From positions 558,001 through 622,000 of the forward strand of contig NZ_FODN01000001.1 in the NCBI RefSeq assembly GCF_900110375.1: 64,000 bases of DNA. Direction: 5' to 3'. Shown here piece after piece: positions 32,743 to 42,534 of this stretch. Within the stretch, counting starts at the first letter, position 1; each line of letters begins with the position of its first letter. The notes below the pieces were generated by a model. That model was not told where the DNA came from, ran no database searches, and worked only from the letters and a program-made list of their open reading frames with translations. The stretch comes from Flavobacterium sinopsychrotolerans (GTDB lineage: Bacteria; Bacteroidota; Bacteroidia; Flavobacteriales; Flavobacteriaceae). The position numbers and the translations under genes are program-made.

Positions 32743-34524
32743 ATGTCAGATAATTTACTTTCAAACATCAATATCCCAGCCGATTTACGACTGCTTGACG
32801 AAGCCCAACTTCCTCAAGTTGCTCAGGAATTGCGCAATTTCATTATCGATATTGTGGCTGTAAAAGAAGGCCATCTCGGTGCAAGTCTTGGAGTTGTAGA
32901 ATTGACCATTGCGTTGCATTATGTTTTTGACACACCAAACGATTTATTGATTTGGGACGTAGGACATCAAGCCTACGGACATAAAATACTCACCGGCCGA
33001 AGAGAAAATTTTCATACCAATCGTCAACTCGGTGGTATTTCCGGTTTCCCAAAAAGAAGTGAGAGTATATACGATGCTTTTGGCGTAGGCCACTCCTCCA
33101 CTTCTATTTCGGCAGCGTTAGGAATGGCAATTGCTTCTAATTTGAAAGGTGACTTCAACAAACAGCACATTGCGGTGATTGGCGATGCCTCCATAGCCTC
33201 AGGAATGGCTTTTGAAGGATTAAATCACGCTGGAGTTACTGATGCTAATTTACTGGTGATCCTCAATGATAACGCTATCGGGATTGATCCAAGCGTGGGT
33301 GCTTTGAAACAATACCTAACTGCTGTAAAAGAAGGGAAAAATCCGAGGCAAAATAACATGATTAAATCATTGAATTTTGATTATTCGGGGCCTATTGACG
33401 GCCATGATATTTTTGCCGTCATCAAAGAATTAAAACGCTTACAAAAAATAAAAGGACCAAAATTTCTTCATATCATTACCACAAAAGGGAAAGGTCTTCA
33501 GCAAGCCGAGGACGATCAGGTGAAATACCATGCTCCCGGAAAATTTGACGCTTTAACAGGAGAAATTCACATTAAATCAGAAGAAAATCTACCTCCAAAA
33601 TATCAGGATGTTTTTGGCTTCACCGTGTTGGATTTGGCTAAAAGCAACGAAAAAATCATAGGAATCACACCTGCAATGCCATCGGGAAGTTCGTTAAAAT
33701 TCATGATGGATGCCTTTCCAAAACGTGCTTTTGACGTGGGAATTGCCGAACAGCATGCGGTGACTTTAGCCGCCGGAATGGCGACACAAGGAATGATCGT
33801 TTATTGCAATATTTACTCGACATTTTTACAAAGAGCATACGACCAGATAATACATGATGTAGCTTTGCAAAATCTTCCGGTGATTTTTTGTTTGGACAGG
33901 GCTGGTTTAGTGGGAGAAGACGGCGCAACACATCACGGTGTTTTCGATTTGGCTTATTTGCGTTGCATTCCTAAAATGATTATTCATGCCCCAATGAATG
34001 AAATAGCGTTGCAAAATATTTTATATACCGCACAATTAGGATTAAATCATCCTATAGCAATTCGTTATCCACGTGGTCGCGGCGTTATTGCAGATTGGCA
34101 AACGCAACATCTGGGGAAGTATGAAAAAACAGCAATTGGAGAAAGTGTTTGCCTCAAAGAAGGTTCGAAAGTAGCCGTTTTATCCAATGGAACTATTGGC
34201 AATACTGTTTCTTTGGCTATAAGCAAAATAAAACATCCAGAAAATATTGCCCATTATGATTTTTCGTTTGTTAAACCATTAGACAAAAAGGCATTAAAAG
34301 ATATATTTAACACTTTTAAAACCATCATTACAATTGAAGGCGGAACTGTAAAAGGCGGGTTTGGAAGTGCAATTCTCGAGTTTGCCTCAGAGAACAATTA
34401 TGCGTCAAAAATTACTGTTTTGGGTATTCCAGATGAGTTCATTGAACATGGAACTGTAGCCGAATTACAACAATACTGCAAAATTGACGTTAAAAGTCTT
34501 GAAATACTTTTTTCAAGTTATTAA
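32743..34524 (+). CDS. dxs: 1-deoxy-D-xylulose-5-phosphate synthase
   Basis: The 593-residue enzyme condenses pyruvate and glyceraldehyde-3-phosphate with thiamine diphosphate, the first step of the MEP isoprenoid pathway. The N-terminal half has VGHQAYGHKILTGR and the ThDP/Mg motif GDASIASGMAFEGLNHAG with NDN downstream; the middle has FDVGIAEQHAVTLAAGMA with the catalytic Glu and CLDRAGLVGEDGATHHGVFD. It is about 25 residues shorter than the E. coli enzyme, with no missing motif. It uses the cofactor whose uptake the riboswitch locus may serve. Confidence 0.97.
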   Translation: MSDNLLSNINIPADLRLLDEAQLPQVAQELRNFIIDIVAVKEGHLGASLGVVELTIALHYVFDTPNDLLIWDVGHQAYGHKILTGRRENFHTNRQLGGISGFPKRSESIYDAFGVGHSSTSISAALGMAIASNLKGDFNKQHIAVIGDASIASGMAFEGLNHAGVTDANLLVILNDNAIGIDPSVGALKQYLTAVKEGKNPRQNNMIKSLNFDYSGPIDGHDIFAVIKELKRLQKIKGPKFLHIITTKGKGLQQAEDDQVKYHAPGKFDALTGEIHIKSEENLPPKYQDVFGFTVLDLAKSNEKIIGITPAMPSGSSLKFMMDAFPKRAFDVGIAEQHAVTLAAGMATQGMIVYCNIYSTFLQRAYDQIIHDVALQNLPVIFCLDRAGLVGEDGATHHGVFDLAYLRCIPKMIIHAPMNEIALQNILYTAQLGLNHPIAIRYPRGRGVIADWQTQHLGKYEKTAIGESVCLKEGSKVAVLSNGTIGNTVSLAISKIKHPENIAHYDFSFVKPLDKKALKDIFNTFKTIITIEGGTVKGGFGSAILEFASENNYASKITVLGIPDEFIEHGTVAELQQYCKIDVKSLEILFSSY

Positions 34525-34562
34525 AATAATTATTTTGCAACACCAAACACAATTACTCCAAA

Positions 34563-35597
34563 ATGAAATTTTTAACCTACACATTATTATTGCTTGCATT
34601 CACATTTCCTCTTAATAGTTTTTCCCAAGAAGCGACAAATACCACTCTTTCCGACGGACTTAAACCTATAACCACACTATCAACTGCAGGAAAATCATTG
34701 CATGTTCCGCTAAAAATACAAACTAAAACACATTATCTTCCCTTATCACATTGGAGCAAAAAAAATAGTTTAGGTTTTGACATCTCTGAAGTTGCCTTTG
34801 TTAACTGGTCTGCCGGGGGAACAAGTTCAATTTCCGGTTTATTTAAAGGTAAATTTCACCGAGTGTATAACCGAAGCAATTATAACTGGTCAAATGAATT
34901 AGTAATTAGATACGGATTAAACAAACAAGACGGAATCGATCTTAGAAAAACAGATGACGCCATCCAATTAAACTCTACTTTCGGATATAGAAAAGACACG
35001 CTTTCAAACTGGTTTCATTCCGCTAAATTTAATTTCAATACGCAATTTACTAACGGTTACGCGTATCCAAATACTGAAAAAGCGATTTCAACACCCTTTG
35101 CTCCCGCTTATATTTTTATGGGAATAGGTGCCGAAAACATTAATAAAGAAAAAAAGAGAACGTTCTACATCTCTCCCTTTACCTTTAAAACAACCTTAGT
35201 TTTAGACCAAAGACTAGCTGATCAGGGTGCTTTTGGTGTTCCAAAAGCTACTTATGATCTCGACGGAAATCAACTCACAGAAGGTGAAAGGTCAAAAATG
35301 GAACTTGGTTTTCTGATTACCAACAAATATAAAAAAGAAATTTTCAAAAATATCAGTTTAGAAAATCGGCTGAGCTTATATTCTGATTATGTAAATCGTT
35401 TTGGAAACATCGATATTGATTGTGATTTGCAAGTAGAACTTGTGGTAAATCAATATGTAAAAGCTAATATTGGAGCACATGTTATCTATGACGATGACAT
35501 CAAATCTAAAAGAGAAATTGCTGGAATACAAGTAACCGAAGGTCCAAAAACTCAGGTTCGCCAAGCGATTGGTGTGGGAATTGAATATATTTTTTAG
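34563..35597 (+). CDS. DUF3078-type outer-membrane protein
   Basis: The 344-residue product has a signal peptide (LTYTLLLLAFTFPLNSFS) and a beta-barrel-like pattern of alternating aromatic strands, with GFDISEVAFVNWSAGGTSSI near the start of the domain, typical of DUF3078 proteins of Bacteroidota. It ends in Phe (GVGIEYIF), the usual C-terminal residue of outer-membrane barrels. It follows dxs by 38 bases and may be cotranscribed. Function unknown. Confidence 0.8.
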   Translation: MKFLTYTLLLLAFTFPLNSFSQEATNTTLSDGLKPITTLSTAGKSLHVPLKIQTKTHYLPLSHWSKKNSLGFDISEVAFVNWSAGGTSSISGLFKGKFHRVYNRSNYNWSNELVIRYGLNKQDGIDLRKTDDAIQLNSTFGYRKDTLSNWFHSAKFNFNTQFTNGYAYPNTEKAISTPFAPAYIFMGIGAENINKEKKRTFYISPFTFKTTLVLDQRLADQGAFGVPKATYDLDGNQLTEGERSKMELGFLITNKYKKEIFKNISLENRLSLYSDYVNRFGNIDIDCDLQVELVVNQYVKANIGAHVIYDDDIKSKREIAGIQVTEGPKTQVRQAIGVGIEYIF

Positions 35598-35599
35598 AA

Positions 35600-36946
35600 T
35601 TAATTCTTTTTTCTGCCGTTTATAGTTTCAAACAATTCAAGTGCATTTCCATCTGTCAACAACGAAATAAAATGACAAATATGGAGCAATCTTCCGTACA
35701 AATTTTCTTTTTCCTGATGGTGTTTCTCGGGCAACATTTTCAGAATTAAAGAATCGTAATTAGACGCATTCCCGTTGTATTTGTTATTATAAGCCGTTAT
35801 GAATTTATCCAACAACGTTTGAATAATCTGATAACCGACGATTTCTTTCTCGATGACTTCCCGGCTTTGGTAAATATTATCGACACTAATCTTGATAATA
35901 TCATCCATCTGGGCTTTGTACTTACTTTTATCCATTATGGCAAACGGGAATTTCCCGTTCAGAATCAAGGCTTCATTTTCAACAAATACCTTTACGGCAT
36001 CATTTATTAAACTCCCAATGGCCAAAGCGCGCAAATAACTAATGCGGTCTTCTTTGGTTTCCAAAGTCTTGTATTTAGATGTATCAATACTGTCTTTTAC
36101 CAATTTTATCAAATATTCTAATGCAAAATCTTCGGAAACTAATCCTAAATTGATTCCGTCTTCAAAATCAATAATGGTATAACAAATATCATCTGCAGCT
36201 TCTACTAAATACGCCAAAGGATGTCTTTCGAAACCAACATCACTTCCTGATTTATTTGGAATCAAACCCATATCAGAAGCTACATCTTGAAAAAAAGCTT
36301 TGTCGGTTTGAAAGAAACCGTATTTTTTGTCGGCAATGTCTTTGGTTGGTTTTTTAGGCAAACTTTCTTTAGGATATTTCATAAAAGCGCCCAACGTTGC
36401 ATACGAAATCCGAAGTCCGCCTTCAATTCCGGGACGACTGGCCGTCAGCACCGAAAACCCATTTGCATTTCCTTCAAAATCAATTAAATCCTGCCATTCT
36501 TTTGCAGAAAGCTGGTCTTTGTATTGTTGTCCTTTTCCAATGGAAAAATATTCTCCAATCGCTTTTTCACCGGAATGTCCAAAAGGTGGATTTCCAATAT
36601 CATGCGCCAACGAAGCCGCAGCAACAATAGCACCGAAATCATTCATGTGATAGCCATGAACTTCTTTCAAATGCGGATATTTTTCGATGATTTTCTTACC
36701 CACCAATCGCCCCAAAGAACGACCCACAACCGAAACTTCTAAACTGTGCGTCAATCGGGTGTGTACAAAATCTGTTTTTGATAACGGAATAACTTGTGTT
36801 TTATCCTGTAAACTTCTAAAAGCGGCCGAGAAAATGATACGGTCATAATCAACCTCAAAACCCAAACGGGTATCGTCTTGTTCTACACGCAATCTTTTGC
36901 CTTTGTCGCCTTGTCGTTTTAGTGATAAAAGTTGTTCCCAGTTCAT
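35600..36946 (-). CDS. dgt: Deoxyguanosinetriphosphate triphosphohydrolase-like HD enzyme
   Basis: ATG 36946 (MNWEQLLSLKRQ) is the family start; the longer frame to 37006 adds unconserved residues. The 448-residue protein has the dGTPase/HD pattern: FSAAFRSLQDKTQV, HTRLTHSLEVS, the metal HD in SLAHDIGNPPFGHSGE and later AADDICYTIIDFEDG. It hydrolyses dNTPs to nucleosides and triphosphate, controlling dNTP pools. Its stop is 2 bases from the end of the convergent DUF3078 gene. Both nrd genes for dNTP synthesis are close by. Confidence 0.93.
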   Translation of the reverse strand: MNWEQLLSLKRQGDKGKRLRVEQDDTRLGFEVDYDRIIFSAAFRSLQDKTQVIPLSKTDFVHTRLTHSLEVSVVGRSLGRLVGKKIIEKYPHLKEVHGYHMNDFGAIVAAASLAHDIGNPPFGHSGEKAIGEYFSIGKGQQYKDQLSAKEWQDLIDFEGNANGFSVLTASRPGIEGGLRISYATLGAFMKYPKESLPKKPTKDIADKKYGFFQTDKAFFQDVASDMGLIPNKSGSDVGFERHPLAYLVEAADDICYTIIDFEDGINLGLVSEDFALEYLIKLVKDSIDTSKYKTLETKEDRISYLRALAIGSLINDAVKVFVENEALILNGKFPFAIMDKSKYKAQMDDIIKISVDNIYQSREVIEKEIVGYQIIQTLLDKFITAYNNKYNGNASNYDSLILKMLPEKHHQEKENLYGRLLHICHFISLLTDGNALELFETINGRKKN

Positions 36947-37050
36947 TATTTTATTTTTGGTATTTAAAAGGAGCGAATATAAAGAAAAGGATGTGTTTAA
37001 AAACAAAAAAGCAGCCTAAAATGACTGCAATTTTTATCTTTTGTACTTTC

Positions 37051-37527
37051 TTATTCCTCCGAAAACAATTTCTTTTTGGCTATAAAATCATGCTTTTTCA
37101 CCACATAGGTAACTGATAAAGTATCATGCCATCCTCGATCAGCAGTTAAAAAAGAAAAAGGCTCAAAAGGAATTAATCTAGAAAGTGTTCTTACAATTAT
37201 ACTTTTCATATTGGGTCTTGAACCTTCATGCTTTACAACAATTGTTTTCGTGAAATACTTCCCGAAGGTTCTGGAAAAATACATTTCAGTTATTAAATAA
37301 TAAAAAAACAAGATGACAAGTCCAAAAAAGAAACTTTCAACTCCTCTTAATGAAGAAACCCAATTTGATGCTGTATCACTTTTCGTTAAATCTCCAATTA
37401 GAATTATGGTCGTACCAATACTGATTTCGATAACATAAATTATAAATAAATCAATAACGAAATTCAGTAGACGTTGGCCTTTGGAAGCTAATAAATCATC
37501 TGTAACAGTAAATTTTTTATTTTCCAT
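37051..37527 (-). CDS. RDD-family membrane protein
   Basis: The 158-residue protein has two to three membrane segments (LNFVIDLFIIYVIEI, FFGLVILFFYYLI) and RDD features: a charged Arg near the first helix with Asp in RLLNFVIDL, then FSRTFGKYFTKTIVV and the closing GWHDTLSVTYVV. Function is generally unknown; some members affect ion homeostasis. It lies 104 bases upstream of dgt. Confidence 0.8.
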   Translation of the reverse strand: MENKKFTVTDDLLASKGQRLLNFVIDLFIIYVIEISIGTTIILIGDLTKSDTASNWVSSLRGVESFFFGLVILFFYYLITEMYFSRTFGKYFTKTIVVKHEGSRPNMKSIIVRTLSRLIPFEPFSFLTADRGWHDTLSVTYVVKKHDFIAKKKLFSEE

Positions 37528-37605
37528 GATAGTGATTTTTACAATGATAACTACATCAAATATAGTGAATTATTTACAAATTTAAACTGTTAGCTCTAGG
37601 TAATT

Positions 37606-37686
37606 AGCCCCGATTGAAGTGAAAATCCTTTTTGTTCGCCTTTTCGGCGAATAAAAAGATTGTAACGAAAAGCGGGAAATAGCTCC
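37606..37686 (+). repeat. Interspersed repeat copy B
   Basis: It starts AGCCCCGATTGAAGTGAAAA and ends AGCGGGAAATAGCTCC, with the inner hairpin TTCGCC/GGCGAA. It lies in the 497-base gap between the RDD gene and nrdA. Confidence 0.75.
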
Positions 37687-37690
37687 AAAA

Positions 37691-37721
37691 AAAAGCAGCT
37701 ATCGTTACAATAGCTGCTTTT
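37691..37721 (-). terminator. Hairpin after the 41-residue ORF
   Basis: A perfect stem AAAAGCAGCTA/TAGCTGCTTTT has runs of A and T on both sides. It lies just after the stop of the small minus-strand frame at 37727. Confidence 0.65.
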
Positions 37722-37726
37722 CAAAT

Positions 37727-37852
37727 TTAAATACTTTTTTTAATTCGAATTTTAAAACAACTTCCGTCAGTTTTACAAATTCTTCTTCCATTTCTTGTTG
37801 TGATACATTTTCTAAAAATGTAATCATAACCTTCATCCGTTTTTGGACTCAT
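37727..37852 (-). CDS. 41-residue Cys-containing small protein
   Basis: ATG 37852 opens MSPKTDEGYDYIFRKCITTR, then NGRRICKTDGSCFKIRIKKS; it is basic with three Cys. The frame ends right before a terminator on the same strand, which supports it being expressed. I have an impression of similar small proteins in Flavobacterium but cannot confirm. There is no Shine-Dalgarno, as usual here. Function unknown. Confidence 0.5.
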   Translation of the reverse strand: MSPKTDEGYDYIFRKCITTRNGRRICKTDGSCFKIRIKKSI

Positions 37853-37983
37853 AATTGAAATTATTAAAATTTAACAATAAAGAAGTCCTTTTTTTTACCA
37901 AAAAATTTTATATTTGAAGTCTGAAAACAAAAAGATTTTTGGCTATAGAATAGAACTTCAATTCTATTATCTATAATTTATTA

Positions 37984-38017
37984 AAAAAAGGCTTCAACTC
38001 GAATTGAAGCCTTTTTT
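37984..38017 (-). terminator. Terminator after nrdA
   Basis: The stem AAAAGGCTTCAA/TTGAAGCCTTTT, with a 6-base loop, lies directly after the nrdA stop; A and T runs on both sides. Confidence 0.85.
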
Positions 38018-38024
38018 ATTTTAT

Positions 38025-40439
38025 TTAACTCCCACACATTTCACATTCGTCTGGACCAGCATTTTTAGACAATTCAAGCATCGCTCTGTATTCATCGGCT
38101 GTCATTTCTACTGCTTCTGCAACTGCAGGAATAGCGATTGATTGCTCTTTGATTTCGATTGGCTCTGCTTTTTTATCATTGTTCAATGTAAATTTAATTG
38201 CATCCACCGCAGCTTTGGTTCTTAGATAATACATTCCCGTTTTCAATCCGGATTGCCAAGCGTAGAAATGCATTGATGTCAATTTAGAATAATTGGCATT
38301 TTGCATAAACAAGTTCAATGATTGCGATTGATCCACAAAATAACCACGTTGACGTGACATATCGATAATATCTTTCATTGACATTTCCCAAACGGTTTTG
38401 TACAATTCTTTCAAGTCTTGCGGAATATTAAGTGCTTGAACTGAACCGTTATTACGCATTAATTCTTGTTTCAAGTTTTCGTTCCACAAACCACGTTCCA
38501 CTAAATCGTGCAACAAGTGTTTGTTTACCACAATAAATTCACCCGAAAGTACTCTTCTCGTGTAAATATTAGAAGTATATGGTTCGAAGGCTTCGTTGTT
38601 ACCCAAAATTTGTGAAGTCGAAGCCGTTGGCATTGGCGCCACTAATAACGAGTTTCTCACTCCGTGTTCCATTACTTCTTTTCTCAATGAAGTCCAGTCC
38701 CAACGTCCTGATAATTCCTCATCTTTCAATCCCCAAAGGTTGTATTGAAATTCCCCTTGTGAAATTGGCGAACCTTTAAAAGTTGAATACGGTCCTTCTT
38801 CTTTGGCCATTTCCATCGATGCGGTTACGGCTGCAAAATATAAGGTTTCAAAAATTTCCTGATTCAGTTTTTTTGCTTCGTCGCTCGTAAACGGCAAACG
38901 CAACATAATGAAAGCATCAGCTAATCCTTGCACTCCAAGACCAATTGGTCTGTGGCGTTTATTAGAATTTTCTCCTTCTATAACGGGATAATAATTCCTG
39001 TCAATTACTTTATTTAAGTTTCTGGTTACTCGTTTGGTAACGGTATACAACAATTCATGATTGAATTTTTTGTTTTCCACAAACATTGGCAACGAAAGTG
39101 AAGCCAGGTTACAAACTGCGATTTCATCTTTAGAAGTGAATTCCATAATCTCCGTACACAAATTCGAAGAACGAATGGTACCCAGATTTTTTTGGTTTGA
39201 TTTTCTGTTAGCTGCATCTTTGTACAACATGTAAGGTGTTCCGGTTTCAATTTGCGATTCTAGGATTTTCTCCCACAATTCATGCGCTTTGATGGTTTTT
39301 CTACCTTTTCCACGTTTCTCGTAATCAATGTACATTGCTTCAAATTCTTCGCCATACACATCATATAATCCCGGACATTCATTAGGACACATCAAGGTCC
39401 AATAACTGTCTTCCTGCACACGTTTCATAAATAAATCCGAAGTCCACATCGCGAAGAACAAATCTCTCGCACGCATTTCTTCTTTTCCGGTATTCTTTTT
39501 CAAGTCCAAAAATTCAAAGATATCCGCATGCCAAGTTTCGATATAAATAGCAAAACTTCCTTTACGTTTTCCTCCACCTTGATCTACATATCTTGCAGTA
39601 TCATTAAAAACACGCAACATAGGAACAATTCCATTAGACGTTCCGTTTGTTCCACGAATATAAGAACCAGTAGCTCTTACATTGTGAATAGAAAGCCCAA
39701 TTCCACCCGCTGATTGCGAGATTTTGGCCGTTTGTTTCAACGTATCATAAATCCCGTCAATACTATCGTCTTGCATCGCCAAAAGGAAACAAGAAGACAT
39801 TTGAGGTTTTGGCGTACCTGCATTGAACAATGTAGGAGTTGCATGCGTAAAGAACTTTTTCGACATTAAGTCGTACGTTTCAATCACCGATTTCAAATCG
39901 TCTAAGTGAATTCCAACAGAAACACGCATCAGCATGTGCTGTGGACGCTCCACGATTTTACCGTTTATTTTTAGCAAGTACGATCTTTCTAAGGTTTTAA
40001 AACCAAAATAATCGTAGTTGAAATCTCTATTATATATAATATGGGAATCCAAAAATTCCGCGTTATCCATTATCACTTTATGCACTTCCTCAGAAAGTAA
40101 CGGTGCGTATTGACCGTTTCTTGGATTCACATAATTGAACATATCATTCATCGTTTCCGAAAATGATTTTTTAGTATTCGAATGTAAATTTGAGATTGCA
40201 ATACGAGCTGCTAATTGTGCATAATCAGGATGCGCAATAGTCATTGACGCAGCAGTTTCGGCAGCAAGATTATCCAATTCAGATGTCGAAACACCATCAT
40301 AAAGTCCTTCAATTACGCGCATTGCCACTTTCACGGCATCAACCAAATCATTCAAACCATAACATAGTTTTTTAATTCTATCTGTGATTTTGTCGAACAT
40401 TACAGGCTCTTTGTGGCCATCTCTCTTAATTACATACAT
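38025..40439 (-). CDS. nrdA: Ribonucleoside-diphosphate reductase, alpha subunit
   Basis: The 804-residue class Ia large subunit has an N-terminal ATP-cone ([22 protein letters not shown]), [22 protein letters not shown] with an active-site Cys, the catalytic SSNLCTEI, the closing [24 protein letters not shown], and a C-terminal redox pair in CEMCGS. It reduces NDPs to dNDPs with NrdB. The eukaryote-like form is usual for Bacteroidota. It lies downstream of nrdB with a 201-base gap holding a long palindrome. Confidence 0.97.
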   Translation of the reverse strand: MYVIKRDGHKEPVMFDKITDRIKKLCYGLNDLVDAVKVAMRVIEGLYDGVSTSELDNLAAETAASMTIAHPDYAQLAARIAISNLHSNTKKSFSETMNDMFNYVNPRNGQYAPLLSEEVHKVIMDNAEFLDSHIIYNRDFNYDYFGFKTLERSYLLKINGKIVERPQHMLMRVSVGIHLDDLKSVIETYDLMSKKFFTHATPTLFNAGTPKPQMSSCFLLAMQDDSIDGIYDTLKQTAKISQSAGGIGLSIHNVRATGSYIRGTNGTSNGIVPMLRVFNDTARYVDQGGGKRKGSFAIYIETWHADIFEFLDLKKNTGKEEMRARDLFFAMWTSDLFMKRVQEDSYWTLMCPNECPGLYDVYGEEFEAMYIDYEKRGKGRKTIKAHELWEKILESQIETGTPYMLYKDAANRKSNQKNLGTIRSSNLCTEIMEFTSKDEIAVCNLASLSLPMFVENKKFNHELLYTVTKRVTRNLNKVIDRNYYPVIEGENSNKRHRPIGLGVQGLADAFIMLRLPFTSDEAKKLNQEIFETLYFAAVTASMEMAKEEGPYSTFKGSPISQGEFQYNLWGLKDEELSGRWDWTSLRKEVMEHGVRNSLLVAPMPTASTSQILGNNEAFEPYTSNIYTRRVLSGEFIVVNKHLLHDLVERGLWNENLKQELMRNNGSVQALNIPQDLKELYKTVWEMSMKDIIDMSRQRGYFVDQSQSLNLFMQNANYSKLTSMHFYAWQSGLKTGMYYLRTKAAVDAIKFTLNNDKKAEPIEIKEQSIAIPAVAEAVEMTADEYRAMLELSKNAGPDECEMCGS

Positions 40440-40508
40440 AAGCTAAATTGTTTTTAAAAAACAGAAAATCCCTTTTCTATTTTTTGGGTATTTGTTAATT
40501 TTTTTTGG

Positions 40509-40611
40509 GAAGCTAATCCCGCTGTCATTCCGATCTTTCTAGTCCTGAACTTGTTTCAGGATCCTGAAACAAGTTCAGGACTAGAAAGGATATTCCCTTC
40601 CATCGGGGCTA
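40509..40611 (-). repeat. Interspersed repeat copy E with a 54-bp perfect palindrome inside
   Basis: The outer arms match the family on the minus strand (TAGCCCCGATGGAAGGGAAT at one end, GCGGGATTAGCTTCC at the other). The centre, 40535-40588, is a perfect 54-bp palindrome with 27-base arms and the centre AGGATCCT. It contains CTGAACTTGTTTCAG and its complement; CTGAAACAAGTTCAG also occurs just after copy A at 13349. It lies between nrdB and nrdA. Confidence 0.85.
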
Positions 40612-40640
40612 AAAACACCCGATACTACAATAACTATTTT

Positions 40641-41618
40641 CTAAAAATCAGCGTCAAAAGATATTTTCTGAGCATCCTCATCGGTATTCATAACACCGGC
40701 TTTTTGATATTCGGCCACTTTCTTTTCAAAGAAGTTTGTTTTTCCTTGAAGTGAAATCATATCCATAAAATCAAACGGATTTGTAGTATTGTATTCTCGT
40801 TCGCAACCTAATTCAACCAATAATCTATCAGCAACAAATTCTAAATATTGCGTCATTAATACTGCATTCATCCCTATCAAACTCACTGGAAGCGATTCCG
40901 TAATAAATTCCCTTTCAATATTCAAAGCGTCTACAATAATACTTCTGATTCTTTCTTTTGGCACTTTATTCACCAAGTGGTGGTTGTGTAAATGCACCGC
41001 AAAATCACAGTGAACACCTTCGTCACGAGAAATCAATTCGTTAGAAAATGTCAATCCTGGCATTAATCCACGTTTTTTCAACCAATAAATAGAACAAAAT
41101 GCTCCCGAAAAGAAAATTCCTTCCACCGCTGCAAAAGCAATTAATCTTTCAGCAAACGAATCCGATTCAATCCATTTCAAAGCCCAATCCGCTTTTTTCT
41201 TAATTGCCGGAAAAACTTCTAATGCATTGAACAATTCATCTTTCTCCGCTTCGTCTTTTACATAAGTGTCAATCAATAACGAATACGTTTCGCTGTGAAT
41301 GTTTTCCATCATGATTTGGAACCCGTAAAAGAATTTTGCTTCTGCATATTGCACTTCGTTCACAAAATTTTCAGCCAGATTTTCATTTACGATTCCATCT
41401 GAAGCAGCAAAAAATGCTAAAATGTGTTTAACAAAATAACGCTCATCGTCCGAAAGCTTGTTATTCCAGTCATTTAAATCTTGTGACAAATCGATTTCTT
41501 CAGCAGTCCAGAAACTGGCTTCCATACTTTTATAAAATTCCCAAATATCATGGTGTTTGATAGGAAAAATTACGAAACGATTTTTATTCTCTTGTAAAAT
41601 TGGTTCAAGTTGTGCCAT
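40641..41618 (-). CDS. nrdB: Ribonucleoside-diphosphate reductase, beta subunit
   Basis: The 325-residue class Ia small subunit has the diiron ligands in [20 protein letters not shown] (Glu, His, with the radical Tyr) and in [21 protein letters not shown] and [14 protein letters not shown]. It is full length and ends SFDADF, the short tail that docks on NrdA. It is the first gene of the nrdB-nrdA pair. Confidence 0.96.
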   Translation of the reverse strand: MAQLEPILQENKNRFVIFPIKHHDIWEFYKSMEASFWTAEEIDLSQDLNDWNNKLSDDERYFVKHILAFFAASDGIVNENLAENFVNEVQYAEAKFFYGFQIMMENIHSETYSLLIDTYVKDEAEKDELFNALEVFPAIKKKADWALKWIESDSFAERLIAFAAVEGIFFSGAFCSIYWLKKRGLMPGLTFSNELISRDEGVHCDFAVHLHNHHLVNKVPKERIRSIIVDALNIEREFITESLPVSLIGMNAVLMTQYLEFVADRLLVELGCEREYNTTNPFDFMDMISLQGKTNFFEKKVAEYQKAGVMNTDEDAQKISFDADF

Positions 41619-41881
41619 TATAGTAGTTTGTTTTTTTTGAAATTTTAACGAAATAAATTCCGTTTTGAGAGTTACAAAGATTGTGAAATATTGCTGGAAT
41701 TAAAAGCCAAACTTATCCACAATCGGTTATAGTTTTTAACAAATAGAAAAAATTAAATATTTTCAACAAGATTTACAAATCACTTTAAATCAGCCATTTG
41801 AAATTTAAAAAAAAGAGGGAAGTACCGTAAAATATAGGATTTTTAGAATACAAAACTATAGAAAATCTACTTTTATATAAA

Positions 41882-42448
41882 TTATTTTTTCATGTCTTCA
41901 GCAACCTTTTCAAGCTCGGCATACCAGTCTTCACCAAACTTTCGAACTAAGGCTTCTTTGACAAATTTATAAACTGGAACATCCAACTCCTGACCTAAAG
42001 AACAGGCCGGATCACAAATATCCCATTTGTCATAATTAACAGCAGCAAATTCTGTAAAATCTTTCACCCGAACTGGATACAAGTGACAAGAAACCGGTTT
42101 TTTCCAGTCGATTATTCCTTGATTGTACGCTTGTTCGATACCGCACAAAGCCGTTTTACCGTCAAAAATTACGTAAGCACAATCTTTATCATCAATTAAA
42201 GGCGTTTCAAGATCACCATCGGTTCCTTTGACCCAAGTTCCTTGCGCTTCAATAGCAGCAATTCCCTGCTTGCGCAAAAAGGGTTTGACTTTTGGATAAA
42301 TAGATTCGAGGATTTTAGTTTCCTCCAAACTTAATGGCGCTCCAGCATCGCCGTCTACACAGCAAGCGCCTTTACAAGCAGTCAAATTGCAAACAAAATC
42401 TTTTTCGAGTAAGTCTTCTGAGACGATGGTTTTTCCTAGTTGAAACAT
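41882..42448 (-). CDS. DUF3109 cysteine-rich protein (YkgJ-like metal-binding)
   Basis: ATG 42448 ([16 protein letters not shown]) is preferred to 42475. The 188-residue product has about nine Cys in a YkgJ-like arrangement: [39 protein letters not shown] and [11 protein letters not shown]. This suggests a bound metal or cluster, as proposed for the DUF3109/YkgJ families. There is no signal peptide. The physiological role is unknown. Confidence 0.82.
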   Translation of the reverse strand: MFQLGKTIVSEDLLEKDFVCNLTACKGACCVDGDAGAPLSLEETKILESIYPKVKPFLRKQGIAAIEAQGTWVKGTDGDLETPLIDDKDCAYVIFDGKTALCGIEQAYNQGIIDWKKPVSCHLYPVRVKDFTEFAAVNYDKWDICDPACSLGQELDVPVYKFVKEALVRKFGEDWYAELEKVAEDMKK

Positions 42449-42534
42449 TCTGCAAAGGTATTCAAAGAAATTCAAAAAAGCACCTCAGCAAATCATAAAA
42501 TTCGAAAACAAAATAGAAGAAAATAAAAAATAAT

